From contig OU452235.1 of the NCBI GenBank assembly GCA_911728455.2, positions 11,208,634 through 11,272,633 on the forward strand: a DNA stretch of 64,000 bases, written 5' to 3'. The notes under the pieces were generated by a model. It was not told where the DNA came from, searched no databases, and saw nothing but the letters and a program-made list of their open reading frames with translations. How positions within the stretch are numbered: the stretch's first letter is position 1; each line of letters opens with the position of its first letter. Origin of the DNA: Marthasterias glacialis. Its lineage: Eukaryota; Echinodermata; Asteroidea; Forcipulatida; Asteriidae. The translations under genes were made by a program, and so were the position numbers. Below, piece by piece: positions 46,793-57,966 of this stretch.

Positions 46793-49700
46793 ATGGCGAC
46801 TGCACTGTACTTGGAACAGTACCTAGACAGTAAGTAAAAACAGGTTTATATTTGAATAGTCGTTATAATTTGCATACATGTGTATAGCTTAGATATTGTA
46901 GAGTGCACATAAACTAAAATTTGTGGGTGGTACTTTGATTTTGTTGTATAAATTCTCGACGGAAAGTACCTAATTACGTATTCATCCTGTAAATAAAAAC
47001 ACATGCAAACTTCACTTCATGAGTTCCTATGCCGCGACTGCCTGCCTGCCAGTGCCATGCCCCGCCTGGCTAGGTAGGGTGGGGACGAATTACGATATGC
47101 ACTTGCATTATATTTAATGCTCCTATTGCTGTCTGTTCCATTTGATAATCTGTGCTGTCCCCTCCGCGGACCAAAATGAGAGTTGCCTGCTCGTCAATCA
47201 ATAATCATGTCAATTTAGGCTGCTAATTTACTAAACTAAACTAACGTTATATTATTTAGGAAACTGATGAGAAAGTTGCAATAAATTATCCTTTCCAAAT
47301 TCGTCCATCCTGACCTTCTGAGGGTCATGAGGGTTACGACGAACCAAACGGCAGATTTTTTCGATTAATTTTTAAAACATCATTTCAGGCCTTAAATTTC
47401 ATCTTTGTGAGAGGGCCAGGCCAAGGGCAGGCACTTCCATTAGAAAAACAAAGTCTGTGGGAAACTTTTGAAGGGGCACCAAGGCAAAGACCAGGGCAAC
47501 AGAGGCCATGCCTCTGTAATTCCAGGCCTGCCTTTGAGATGTAGGCCTACACAATTGCACACAAAATCTAAAGTAAAGTGTAAAAAAGAGGTTGGGGGGG
47601 AGTACAAACACAGACTTGCGAGCATTGAAATGTTGCGGTTCTGCCACACAGTGGATAAAACAGAGTACCTGAGTTTTCATCGGTCAGCTGAGGTGACCGA
47701 TACTAAACCATGTGTCGGGACGTGGTGCAAAGACCAATCGGTGAGTTGGTCTTGTAGTTGTACCGCGTCCTTGCCAAGTGAAATAGTATCGGTCACCTCG
47801 GACATCATAACCCTCCAGTCTACGACTGTTGGGAGGATGGAGGATGGTGGGTTGGGATTATGTATGGCAACTACTTTCTGATGTCAAATGACACAGATCC
47901 TCATCTTAATGAGTCGTACTATGTAAAAGATACTACACTAGTCCTAACTCTAGGTCTAGGGTGATAGCAGATTGGTCAGAGCTAAGTTACTCCATCTAAA
48001 GTATGAGAAGTATATGAGGTTGTTATGCTAGATATCAACCTAACGTACAGAAAATACAAGGCAAAAAAAGTCAACCCTCTAACTTCTAAGTAAACTACTC
48101 TGCCATTGTGGGTTTATTCCGTCTGCCTTCTGGTAGTTTTGTGAACAGGTGAGCTTGTTCTCAACTAAATGGAGAATGTGACCCACACTGAAGGGATTTT
48201 GGTACAAATGCATTTGGGCCAAGGATAGATGTGATTTAATCTAGAATGGAATGGGGATGGGGCTGGGGTGGAGGGAAGGGGTGGACTTCCTCAGTTTTTG
48301 ATTCAACTAACGTTAACTTGTTTTTCACTTCGTAAGGATTCATTATTGTATTTGAACCCTTCTATACGTGCATAATCCCGATCCTCTCAAAATTTCCCAT
48401 ATGCTATGCACACAAAGGTGAGGTAAACCATGCCACACTTTCCTGTCACTGTATTTGGATGTGTGCTCCATCAATGCCACAGATTGCCACTGCAGAAATC
48501 GAAATCTACCAAGGTTGGGACCCTTATCTCTTTCCACATTAGCCCAAAATTCCATTGCCATTGAGCACAGCTGGTGACTGCTCCAGTTTACCACTCTCAT
48601 TGAAGCACCTTGGGCAATGGCTGTAATCTGTGCATAAGTATGTGTGTGCCTCACAATACCACTGTAGTGGCAATTTGGAGCATGGTTGGATTTTGTCAAG
48701 AAAGACACTGATCATAGGAGGGTTTATTATGTAAATATATGTACTTAATATTCATATTGATCAGAATAATTGTAATAAATTAATTAAAAAAAATTTGAAA
48801 GGATGGAAAATGTCATTTTGGAATCAGACGAGTAAATGAAGTGTGAAAGTCAAGATTCTGTCACATCAGAATTTGTTTAAAAGTCTTAAGAATGTTGAAT
48901 TTGTATCAATATTTACTCAAACACAATTTAAATATCGGAGTCCAGAATTTCAGCCTGAAATGCATGGAATCACACAATTTCATCAACCATAGCAAAGAAC
49001 GTACCTGCGACAATATTTAGAATGAACCCTACCAAATATGCCACATTTGATAGTCGGCAAAAATATCAGGCCTCAAGTTAACAGTGGCACCCACAGCAAT
49101 TGTTGTGGTGCCCTTTGCAAAGTTCCAATACAAATTTATAGTTTCCTCATGACATAAAAGTGCCCCTTACCAGAGGAAAATTGGCATGCCCATCAAGAGT
49201 GAAGTTCAAGGCCTGAAATGTGCTTCTCTAACAATGCACCTAAAGGGTCACAGTTATAATTTTTGTTTAGAAAAATGAGAGAACTTGATGTTAATATCTT
49301 CTTTGGCCCACAGGTATAGAGAATCTACCCTTTGAGCTACAAAGAAACTTCACTTTGATGCGAGATCTGGACCAGCGTGCACAAGGTTGGTATGGACATA
49401 GATGTAGAATTTGGGTCTGAAAAGTTGCAGACAGGTTTTCCTACATTGAGAGCATGCTTAACTTTAGCAGTGTTCTGGGCTGATTAAGTGACCAAACTTT
49501 TGGACTGGGTATAGACCTTTATCATACCATCTTGGTCATGTTCCCTGTATCCAATAACAGTAACATATGCTAATACAAAAAGGAACCAGACTATTTGCCC
49601 TTCCAGCCCCGTTTTGGGTACATTGGTTTGAATGGGAGAAAATCAAGATGGCCGCACCATGATAAAGGTCTATTGACAGAGCCGTTTAAACTGGCCTTAT

Positions 49701-52700
49701 TTTTACCTCAATTGTATTGGTTAAAACACACCATTTGACCTTGAAATGACCTTTTTGCAAGTTTTCGTCTCCAAAATAAAATTTGTGTAGTCGGGTGGTT
49801 ACATTTTCTAGAGTTTTTAGTTGCACTTTCCAGAAAAAGTAGTAATTAACGGCTTAAATTGCATCTCTTTAGACGTATTCAACCCTCCTACTGCTAGACC
49901 ATTCAAAACCATTCAAAATTTCAACTCCCAGGTTTCCCATTGCTATTGTACACAGTGTTGATAACCAAGCTGTACGACCATTCAAAACCATTTACAGCAT
50001 AGAGGGTTCGTTGATTCACCACAGCTGTACTACCATTTGGAACAATCCTCACAAGGCTTTGTATCAGCTCACCTATCAATCAAAACCATTTGGGGAAACA
50101 ACACTACATAGTTATTTCACCATCCAAATTCACAATAGTGAATGGTTTCAAATGGTCAACAACTTATTAGAAAAAGGCACCAAGTGTGGGAGGGTTAATA
50201 CAGTGATAAGGTAGCGTATCAGGCCGTAAACACAAATTAGTCCAAAAATAAAATTAAACCTTGTTGATTCAACCTTTGCATGAAGGGAATGGTTTAATCA
50301 CAGTGGATTTTTTTGTGGACATTGTGTCCTGATCTCTATCTCGTACTAACATCAGACATGTGATTTCTCAGGATTGTTCCTGCTTTCAGGATTTTCTCAA
50401 AATCTCCTTCAGCCATCAAATTTTCTTGAAAGAAGTGAAGCATTCACAAAAGTAATAGTCCACGTTGTGTCCAAATCTGTAGTTTTGTATTTTTGGTGGC
50501 GCACAGAGTCTGCAAACCTGAGTTGTAACATCTGGGAGGTTCCGAGTCTAGAACCAGAGGGAACCCAGACCCGCAGGCTCACATTTCAGGAACGCTCACA
50601 TTTGTCCAATCTCATCCCTACAACATTCATCTTTAATACCAAAGTGACAAATTGAATGAAAAACAATCTGAGATAAGTGTACAAGATTATTGAGAGAGGG
50701 GCAGATAAGGCTCTTGGTTCCATGCACAAGGTATCAACCTAGTGGACATATTAAACTTTTGGTTGAAATATAAACAATAAGGCTGGACACATACAGATTT
50801 GTTATTGTATTTATTAAAATGAAGACCAAATAGACAGAAATCTCAAAAGAAGACATCGCAATTGTTTTTTTCCTTTTTTCTCATTAGATTTGTCTCAAGA
50901 CATTGATAAAGAGACGGGTTTGTACATCAGCAATGTCAAGACATGGACACCAGACGAAAGGGTTGATGCTCTCAAGAAGATCGAGAAGGCGTTCGCAAAG
51001 AGCAGGGAGTTTAATGATGACAAGGTGCAGCTTGCGATGCAGACCTATGAAATGGTATGTTATACTTCTCCCTAAAACCAAACCACCCCAAATGCATCCA
51101 AATCCAATGGTTGGACTGAAGACAGTACTAACCCTAACCCCCATCAAAATGCAACTCAGTTGAAATGAAAACCCTGCTAAATGCAGCAAAATGCTACAGA
51201 AGATTCTGTTGCATTGTGAAGTGAACTGGTTTACACCAGCCTTATCATTGGGCATTCACTCTGCCAAATGCACCAATATGCATTGAAGTTTGCACATGGA
51301 CATGTCAAGGCCAAGTGGAACCTTGCTGTAAGCAGCACAGTGCAATGGAGTATGGGATTTGAGATGACTGCTGAATGCAACAAACTACAACAACTTATAC
51401 CATTTGATGCATTTGTTGTATTTGACAGGGTTAGGGCAAGTGGACTGATTATGGTTGACGTTGGATCAGGTATACCACAATCAGAGTCCACTGGTTTGAG
51501 TGTCAAGTTACCATATACAGGGTTTGAAATACACACTGACCAGAGTCCAGAAATTTGAGCACTTGGCCAGTAACCCCAAGTCTTGTAAACTGAGCGCTTT
51601 GAGACGTCCATCGGGTGTGATAAAGTGCTGTATAAAAACCTGCATATTGTTTTTGTATAAGTCTTGCAGTCATAGTGTTTTTCCAAGTACATACTTTTAA
51701 AGATTTACTGATGTATTCTTAAGCTTTTCAAATCAAGTCATGATCATTTAATGTAGACATATTGAAATTTTACAGGTGATTGGATGGTTTATGTCACGTC
51801 TTTTTTCTGAAAATAAAGGACAGGAATGAATGTACTCTTCCAAACCAATGATCTATTATACATTTTATGCGGACATTTTCTTAACATTGAGTTGCGGCAG
51901 CTGTCGCTAATTTTGTACTAACTTCTAACCACTGACCCTGGAATCCCATCAGGTTGACAAGCACATACGAAGGCTTGATGCAGACCTTGCTCGGTTTGAG
52001 CAAGAGCTGAAGGAGAGGAACATTGAGCAGACCACAGACTATGACAGCTCATCTGGACGGGACAACAAGAAGAAGGGGCGAGGACGAACCGCTGAGAAAT
52101 CCATCAAGAAGAGTCTGAAGAAAGGAAGGGCATCTGACGATGAGACGCCAAAACAATCCAAGAAGAAGTTGAAGACCTCAGCGGCAGGCCAGTAAGTAGG
52201 ATTTATAAAGAGTTTTTTAAACAGTTGAGGACGGCTTTTTCTCAATTTTTTATGTACTACTCACGAGGTACAGAAGTAAAGACACCAAGCATGGTCGTCT
52301 TTGGCACTGGTATTTACAGTTTTCTTTGGAGAAAACTTTCACGGAAGCCCTATTTTTTTCGGCATGACTTGGCTGTCTGTGGGCCGTAAGCCAATTTCGA
52401 TAATAACTCATGGCACGCTGGTTAAAAGTGAGACAGTGAGATGTACTAGGAAAATTGTGGCTGTACAGGTGCAGGTCTGGGGTCAAACTCACTGATCAGC
52501 AGTAAATAGAATCAAACAAATTTACTTACCAAGACAAATGTTAGCTGTGAACTAGCAAACATCATTGTACATTACATGAAATATGGTCCAAATTTGTGAT
52601 CATAATAAAGTTGGCCTTGATTTGAAGCAATACAACTTAACAATTTAAAACCAAGTTGTTCAACTCTAATATAGCCTCATGAACTTTCATTAACCCCTAC

Positions 52701-55313
52701 TCCTGAGGTCTTTTTGCTTAGAGGTGACCTCTCTCCTCCAAACTCATCCTCTTTCACACCAACATATTTGGATTTTAACCCTTACTCCCTAGCAGTTTTT
52801 GCTAGAAACCATACCAAATCTGCCAAAATCAATCAACTGAGAGACAACAAGTATGTAACAGTACTGAATCAATCATAATCAACCGATGCTTTTTTTGCTG
52901 AAGTACTGAATCAACCAGAATCAATCACTAACATTTGGAGTATTTTGACTGGTTTGGTACAGTAGGCTTCCAATTCGACCAACTCTACAGAAACCTACCA
53001 TTGGTTTTAAATTGCTGAAAGACCAACTCAATCAAAATCAACCAATGTTTCAATCTGGTAGTGCACTGAATCAAGCGGAATCAAGCATATTCAGCCGATT
53101 GATTTTGATGGACTTGGGACAGATAGGGTTAAAGATAAGATTGGAATGCCTGACTCAGTGATAAGCAATTGTTATTTGGGCCTTCAACACTCAGTCCTTC
53201 TGAATCCTTCATTTAGCAAAGAGGATACAACATGATTTGGGAGGGTAAGGGTTTAGTAACCCATCTAGTCCTAGCAATACGCTGGGAGAATGTTTTTACG
53301 ATTGATGTAAAGTGTGCATGTTTTTCTTCTGCAGGGTAGTAGCTCCGATTTTAACCCTGCCGACCGTGATGAATTCACCATCCGATGTATTGGATATGCC
53401 AGTGGATCCAAATGAACCCACATACTGTCTGTGCCACCAAGTGTCCTACGGAGAGATGATTGGATGTGATAACCAAGATGTAAGTAATGAAAGGGTGCTA
53501 CCATAATAGGCCAATAAGCAGGATTTAAGTGCTATGGTTGTGTTGCAGACCTGATACTTCATTCTTGTAAGGGCAAGGAAGTTTTCCCATTGTATAGGGC
53601 ACCTTTATGAGGGAGATTTTACATATCTACTGAATCATTTCAAGGGCACTGAGGCAACGACCATAGGCATTGAGGCGATTGACTCCATTGCCTTTGTGAA
53701 ATATCAGGGTTATTGTTGCCCAAATGAACAGTTAAAAGGATGTTAGTTTTGAAAGGGTGTAGCCCAAGTCGGTAATAAATAATATGTTGAGGTTGAATTG
53801 AATACTTGGCTGTTAAATTCCTGTCCAGTGTTCTAGACATCCCTGCAACGACGCAATAAATACTGGGATCCTTACTCGGTCCAATATTGTTTGGTGAACC
53901 AAAGCCTTACCATTGGAGGCAATGGTGTTGTGCCTTGGTACATGTAGCATTAAGTCCCCAACACAAATAAAAAGTTCCTGCTGTTAAACTTTTCTAGGGT
54001 TGTGGTGACTTTAGTGTGTATTTTATCTAAAATATGAACACATTGCAAAATGTATTGGAACTAAAAGGCCTTGTTATCGATTCGTTAAATTGACAGTGCC
54101 CAATTGAGTGGTTCCACTTTGCTTGCGTCGGGCTGACCACGAAGCCAAAAGGAAAATGGTGAGTAGGCTATTCTCATTTCTCAGTCAGATTAACTGTTTG
54201 GCCAGTAATGTGATTATCAGATGGGGAAATATTGCTGGTAAAGATCAAGGTGATAAGCCCGATTCATACCTCATGGGAATGCAAATGTGAAAGGAATTTT
54301 GACATCACAATTCTCTTTGAATTCGCATTTGCATGAAGTATGAACCAGGCTTTATGGACCCTGTCATAATTAGATCAGGACAACCAGTTGGGAAAAACAG
54401 TCCGGGACCAGTTGATAACCCCATGTTGATTCGCCTTGTTTGCAATCATGTTATTGGAGAAACCATGGGAGACGTTCAGGGCACCTTCTTCCTCCAGAGT
54501 CCTTTTGTTTACAAACTGCAGAGACTTAGATCGCTATCTACTTGAAAACAAGCAGGGGGGTCTCCCCAGGGCTGATTTGCTGTTTCAAGGTGGGGTGTAG
54601 CTACACTACACACACCTACTTCTTAAATGCAATGACCTCCAAACCTTCCAGCCTGCTGCAAACTGACCAGAGCAATCAGTGGGTGCATCAACAAAGGGGC
54701 CTGTATATGTTCCAGAGAACTGTGGTCCCTTCTGCGGGTAAAACAATGTCTCCCATAGAAATACAATCTGATGGAGATCCAACAAAAATTCTACATCTGG
54801 GGAGTTTTTTCAATAATCTGGCCTGGAATAATTGTGACAATCACTCCTTACAATCCTTCCAGGTGCCTTAGATTATCCACCTCATCCTTACTGAATGTTC
54901 CTCAAACTCATAACTCTTGGGGAGATGGGTATTTTCTCAAGCTGGTCCACTGCTCTGGAACAATCCGCAACATGTCCTCTGTTCTTGACTTCAAAGAGGC
55001 TCTCAAAACCCACTTATTCACTGCTGCTTTTCATTAGGTTGATGGTTTCACTGTTTGTAATTTTTATTGTCTTTTCATTTTGTTCCATTTGTATTCTCTT
55101 TTTATGTGTTTCCTTGCGCCATGAGCATCACTTGTAATGGATACCGGCGCATTATAAGTGTTCATATTATTTTTTATTTAAGACCCCTTAGCCTTGTACA
55201 ATCAATGTTCATGAAATCTCCGGTTTTTCAAGACGCTACAAATTTGATTGAATGTATATCCATTTATTGGCAGGTTTTGCCCAAGATGTACCCCTGATAA
55301 GAAGAAGAAATGA
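46793..55313 (+). CDS. ING5: Inhibitor of growth protein, ING4/ING5 type, complete CDS in 7 exons
   Basis: ING4/5 proteins recruit HBO1 or MOZ/MORF acetyltransferase complexes to chromatin by reading H3K4me3. Exons: 46793-46829, 49314-49385, 50888-51054, 51953-52191, 53335-53479, 54097-54158, 55274-55313; all GT-AG and in phase, 253 aa (human ING4 249, ING5 240). The N-terminal ING domain is clear: [65 protein letters not shown] basic, probably nuclear-localising linker (about residues 120-170) follows, then the conserved [20 protein letters not shown]. The PHD finger has C203, C205, C216, C221, H227, C230, C243, C246 and the peptide-binding residues Y202, Y210, D217 and W225. The start [10 protein letters not shown] and the PHD residues [10 protein letters not shown] are closer to ING5, the middle fits either; it is probably the pre-duplication ING4/5 gene. 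The symbol is therefore approximate. Confidence 0.95.
47385..47535 (+). repeat. Dispersed GGGCACCAAGG repeat in ING intron 1
   Basis: TTTGAAGGGGCACCAAGGCA at about 47466 and CAGAGGCCATGCCTCTGTAA match the family core. A 137-codon open frame that starts here (47468-47881) is an artefact of this repeat plus the palindrome that follows. Confidence 0.55.
47690..47799. mobile_element. Perfect-ended 110-bp palindrome
   Basis: GAGGTGACCGATACTA (47690-47705) and TAGTATCGGTCACCTC (47784-47799) are exact inverses. Inner arms GACGTGGTGCAAAGACCAA and TTGGTCTTGTAGTTGTACC also pair, leaving a loop of about 8 bases. It is probably a MITE; no second copy is in the window. Confidence 0.7.
48343..48708 (-). 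pseudogene. Possible Harbinger-like (HARBI1-type) transposase remnant
   Basis: On the minus strand, in the frame next to the 121-codon open one, [13 protein letters not shown] resembles the IDGTHI motif that carries the first catalytic aspartate of PIF/Harbinger DDE nucleases. In the open frame the following [16 protein letters not shown] could be the degraded YxNRKGxHSxNVQ segment. Spacing and order fit, with one frameshift between them. Only this piece survives and no terminal repeats were found, so the call is tentative. Located in ING intron 1. Confidence 0.4.
49070..49215 (-). repeat. Dispersed GGGCACCAAGG repeat (minus-strand copy)
   Basis: GCAATTGTTGTGGTGCCCTT is the inverse core, diverged, followed by TTCCTCATGACATAAAAGTG as in the copy at 11955-12115. 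It ends about 100 bp before ING exon 2. Confidence 0.45.
49873..50200. mobile_element. Element with AACCCTCCTACTG ends, related to the RPL22 intron-2 block
   Basis: CAACCCTCCTACTGCTAGAC at about 49879 and GTGTGGGAGGGTTAATAC at about 50185 are inverse ends. The interior repeats ACCATTCAAAACCATTT several times and includes TGTACACAGTGTTG. The same terminal and internal words make up the minisatellite at 41358-41693. Confidence 0.6.
51590..51660 (+). repeat. S2 SINE 3' tail fragment
   Basis: GAGCGCTTTGAGACGTCCAT and GTGATAAAGTGCTGTATAAA match the tail of the S2 SINE at 34285-34340. The head is missing; the copy is 5'-truncated, as expected of a retroposed sequence. Confidence 0.65.
52780..53130. 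mobile_element. Element with AAAATCAATC inverted arms (copy 2)
   Basis: ACCAAATCTGCCAAAATCAA at about 52812 and TTGATTTTGATGGACTTGGG at about 53099 are approximate inverses. The interior repeats ACTGAATCAAYCAGAATCAA-type words four times. The outer ends TTAACCC and GGGTTAA also pair. Located in ING intron 4. Confidence 0.65.
53540..53712 (+). repeat. Dispersed GGGCACCAAGG repeat, one of the fullest copies
   Basis: It runs from CAGACCTGATACTTCATTCT through GGGCAAGGAAGTTTTCCCAT, TACTGAATCATTTCAAGGGC and ACTGAGGCAACGACCATAGG to GCCTTTGTGAAATATCAGG. It begins about 60 bp after ING exon 5. Confidence 0.6.
54870..55175 (+). pseudogene. CR1/L2-like retrotransposon 3' end
   Basis: One frame reads [15 protein letters not shown], and a second, after a frameshift, [17 protein letters not shown]. 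Together they follow the xPxLWNxLPxxxRxxxxxxxFKxxLKTHLF layout at the C terminus of CR1/L2-type polyproteins. The 3' UTR ends ACCGGCGCATTATAAGTG, a tail also seen at 5437-5480 (CCAGCGCATTATAAATGC). It ends about 100 bp before the last ING exon. Confidence 0.7.
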
Positions 55314-55448
55314 CCAGCAAGAGAGAAGCTCTGTCAGGCAACAGTTTAAAAGTCTTTCCGTTTCATGGTTTAATGAGCCTTCAATGGCCCAACAGATAGT
55401 CATCATCATCATGGCTGTGTTCATATTCATCAAATACCTGGCTGATGT

Positions 55449-55665
55449 GTTGTGGGGTGACAGAGGAATCAACTGTACCTTACTTGTCAATTCAAATTGT
55501 GAGTGATGTTTGGAATAGTATTGTGGGTGTGGCTAAGGAAATGGCTGTACCTTATTGGTCAATTCATGTTGTGGTTGACATTCAGAATGATATTGTGGGT
55601 GTGGCTTCAAAAATGGTTTTGCCTTATTGGTCAGTCCATGTTTGGATGACATTCCGAAGTCCAAA
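55449..55665 (+). repeat. Tandem repeat, about 71-bp unit, 3 copies, in the ING 3' UTR
   Basis: Units start TTGTGGGGTGACAGAGG (55449), TTGTGGGTGTGGCTAAGG (about 55520) and TTGTGGGTGTGGCTTC (about 55592). Each continues with a CTGTACCTTATTGGTCAATT-like block. The units stay open in one frame, but they lie after the ING stop, so this is non-coding. Confidence 0.75.
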
Positions 55666-55709
55666 CCAGGGTTAAGTTTTAGAGATTTGGAGAAGTTAGG
55701 CACAACTGT

Positions 55710-55857
55710 ACAAATATTGGATGCATTTGAGTGCATTGTCACAGATTATAATCACAAGGTGAAATCTAGACTTTTGCTTTGTGAAATGGAAAACCCACAT
55801 TTCACCGAGTGATTATATTCTGTGACAATGCACAAACGAATGCATTCAATAGTTGTT
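55710..55857. mobile_element. 148-bp palindrome (MITE-like) in the ING 3' UTR
   Basis: The left arm includes GTGCATTGTCACAGATTATA and CACAAGGTGAAAT; the right arm includes the inverse ATTTCACCGAGTGATTATAT and TCTGTGACAATGCAC. Arms of nearly 50 bp pair around a 30-base centre. If transcribed it would form a strong RNA hairpin before the poly(A) site. Confidence 0.75.
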
Positions 55858-55902
55858 TTATATAACTCACACATAGATCTTTGTCATTTGAAATGTTTTC
55901 AC

Positions 55903-55919
55903 AATAAACACTAAATAAA
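55903..55919 (+). terminator. ING polyadenylation signals (two AATAAA)
   Basis: AATAAA occurs at 55903-55908 and again at 55914-55919, about 590-600 bp after the stop codon, with a T-rich stretch further on. These are the first canonical signals after the last exon. Confidence 0.65.
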
Positions 55920-56681
55920 AACAGGAAACTTGTCTACCCCACACTCTGAATATTAAAAAAAAAAAAACTTCTAAATAATGTGGACGACTCCATGTAGACA
56001 TCAACCTTGTCTGCTGTGAAACGACCTTGCTTCATTTGGACATAAGGGCGGGAACGTTTATTTTGGGAACGATGCAGTGAAAATCCATGTACACTGGCCT
56101 AAAAATTTCCATGTAGGACAGTCCAACGTCGCAAAGTCAATACACGGCAAAATAGAGGATGACACGTGATGCCTGTTCCACTAATCAAATGACAAGGATC
56201 TGTGTGTGTGTTATATAATAGTAAATATTCCATTGGTGACCCAGTTCACTTTATCATGTCGGGGCAAAAACATATCAAAAATCTCCATTGCACAACATTT
56301 GTTTTTGAAAATGCAACAAAGTCTTATTCTGCTAAAAAGAAATTTGTTAGTAAACACAATTCCAATAGTGCCATGGTACCAATCCTACTATACAAGATGG
56401 CCTTCTCGCCAACTTGGTGGGCTTGTTTAGGGGCAGGGCATCCAAACACAGCTACATTCCTTTCTGACTATAGGCTTATCTGGGTTGGAAGTGTATGTTT
56501 TGTGCACAATGCTTCAAAGTGAAATGTCTTCTTTCATTTTGACGTACAATCCCTTTACGGGTTTGAAGGCTTTACAGTTCAAGTGTTGTTTTATGTTGGC
56601 CAAATATTTCAATGCAGACCTCAGAAATTATTGTTGATGAGACAAGACAGTTTTACACTGGTAGAGGGGACTAAGGACCCA

Positions 56682-56825
56682 ATAGGAGATCTTTGGGGAC
56701 ACTAGATGGCAGCAGACTTACCAGATATATTCCTTGGTCTTGGCAATGTGCGCATGCTCATAACTACGTAAGCAATGACATTTTACCTAGTAATTCCACT
56801 GCCACCTGTTCCAAAGCCTCCCATT
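56682..56825. mobile_element. Palindromic MITE with CTCF-like cores (M1 family, copy 2)
   Basis: The left arm is GGGGACACTAGATGGCAGCA then GACTTACCAG; the right arm ends ACTGCCACCTGTTCCAAAGC. The centre GTGCGCATGCTCATAACTAC is shared exactly with the copy at 60.3 kb. The outer ends are ATAGGAGAT and its approximate inverse CTCCCATT. Confidence 0.8.
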
Positions 56826-57549
56826 CACCTGACGTCATCACCCATGATAAATTTGTGAGTAAGATTCTCCTGTGTGTAACTGCAGTGTGCATTTTTATGT
56901 ACGTAAGAACTGTACAGTTAGATGTGCACGGTATCTTAACATAAAGTTTGGCTCCCAAAATGGCGGACCATGGGCAGACAGAGAAGACGGTGTGACGTCG
57001 GTGCAAGGGAGTCTGTAGGAGAAAGTTTCAATGTACATCATGGGTGCAGGCTTTGCATAGTTACATAAGAGATGGCAAGCACTCAAACACAGCTTCCTTG
57101 TGACACAAGGAAAACAGCAGACCTGGTACTTTGTTGTGTCAAGGCAAGAAGGCGTTCTTAACCACTTGCCGCCGGGTTCTTCCATTTTCAAATGTCAAAT
57201 TCACGCATCGTGAATTGCAAAACCTCAGCCGTGAGATATGGCATAGGATTGATTCCATATTTGGAACAAAGGCTGGATACTCTGTTCACTCAGACTTACC
57301 TCCATTGTACTGAAGTACACAGAATTGAAGCCTCCTGATGCCTCATAATCCCCTTCTTGGAACAAAAGGACAAAAATCTAGAATCGGGGAGTACACAATA
57401 ACCCCTGCATAATGGCAGATATTTGTTCAAGCACGCCCCATAGTGGAATGTGCGGGCGCCCTTTGTTCTGGGCTTGGAACTTCATACAAAATTCACATCA
57501 CCTGTTTGCTGGCTCATAAAATATTTGTGCTCATACCCGGTATCCGGTG

Positions 57550-57665
57550 CCTACTGGTTAAGTAAAGGGCACCTCTATGTGGAAAATGTAGATTTCTACA
57601 GGAACATTTGAAGGGGCACCAAAGGGCATGGAAGCAATTGCCTCCATGCAGTATCAGGTCTGTAC
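57550..57665 (+). repeat. Dispersed GGGCACCAAGG repeat, partial
   Basis: GGGCACCTCTATGTGGAAAA and ACATTTGAAGGGGCACCAAA then GCAATTGCCTCCATGCAGTA match the family, ending in TATCAGG. Confidence 0.55.
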
Positions 57666-57680
57666 CAGCCTTTGTTGATC

Positions 57681-57966
57681 AGGGCCCAATTTCATAGAGC
57701 TGCTTAACGGCCGATTTTGTGCTTACTGTGCGATTTCCATTTCATAGCGCTGCTAACCATAACCACAGGAAAAGGCATGCTAACCTTCCGGTGCTTACTG
57801 TAGGAAAATGAATGACGTAACAATGCAAATCCTTGGTGAACGCGCAAGTTGGCCGCCTAATTTTCATGCTAACCTGTGAAATACGCTTAAGCTTAAGCAA
57901 ATTTTTCTGCTATAGTTAGCACGAAAATTTGCTTACCATTAAGCAGCGCTATGAAATTGGGCCCTG
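57681..57966. mobile_element. Palindromic MITE, GGGCCCAATTTCATAGAGC family (copy 4, longer form)
   Basis: The ends AGGGCCCAATTTCATAGAGC and GCTATGAAATTGGGCCCT are exact inverses over most of their length. A second inner start, TTTCATAGCGCTGC at about 57741, suggests a nested or duplicated arm. The interior differs from the shorter copies, with CACAGGAAAAGGCATGCTAA. Confidence 0.8.

Noticed and set aside
47468..47881. 137-codon open frame in ING intron 1
   Set aside because: It runs through a dispersed repeat and a palindrome; the product has no recognisable features.
51231..51692. 153-codon minus-strand open frame in ING intron 3
   Set aside because: The longest open frame outside genes in the right half, but it has no recognisable domain, overlaps repeat-derived sequence and an S2 SINE tail, and has no convincing splice context.
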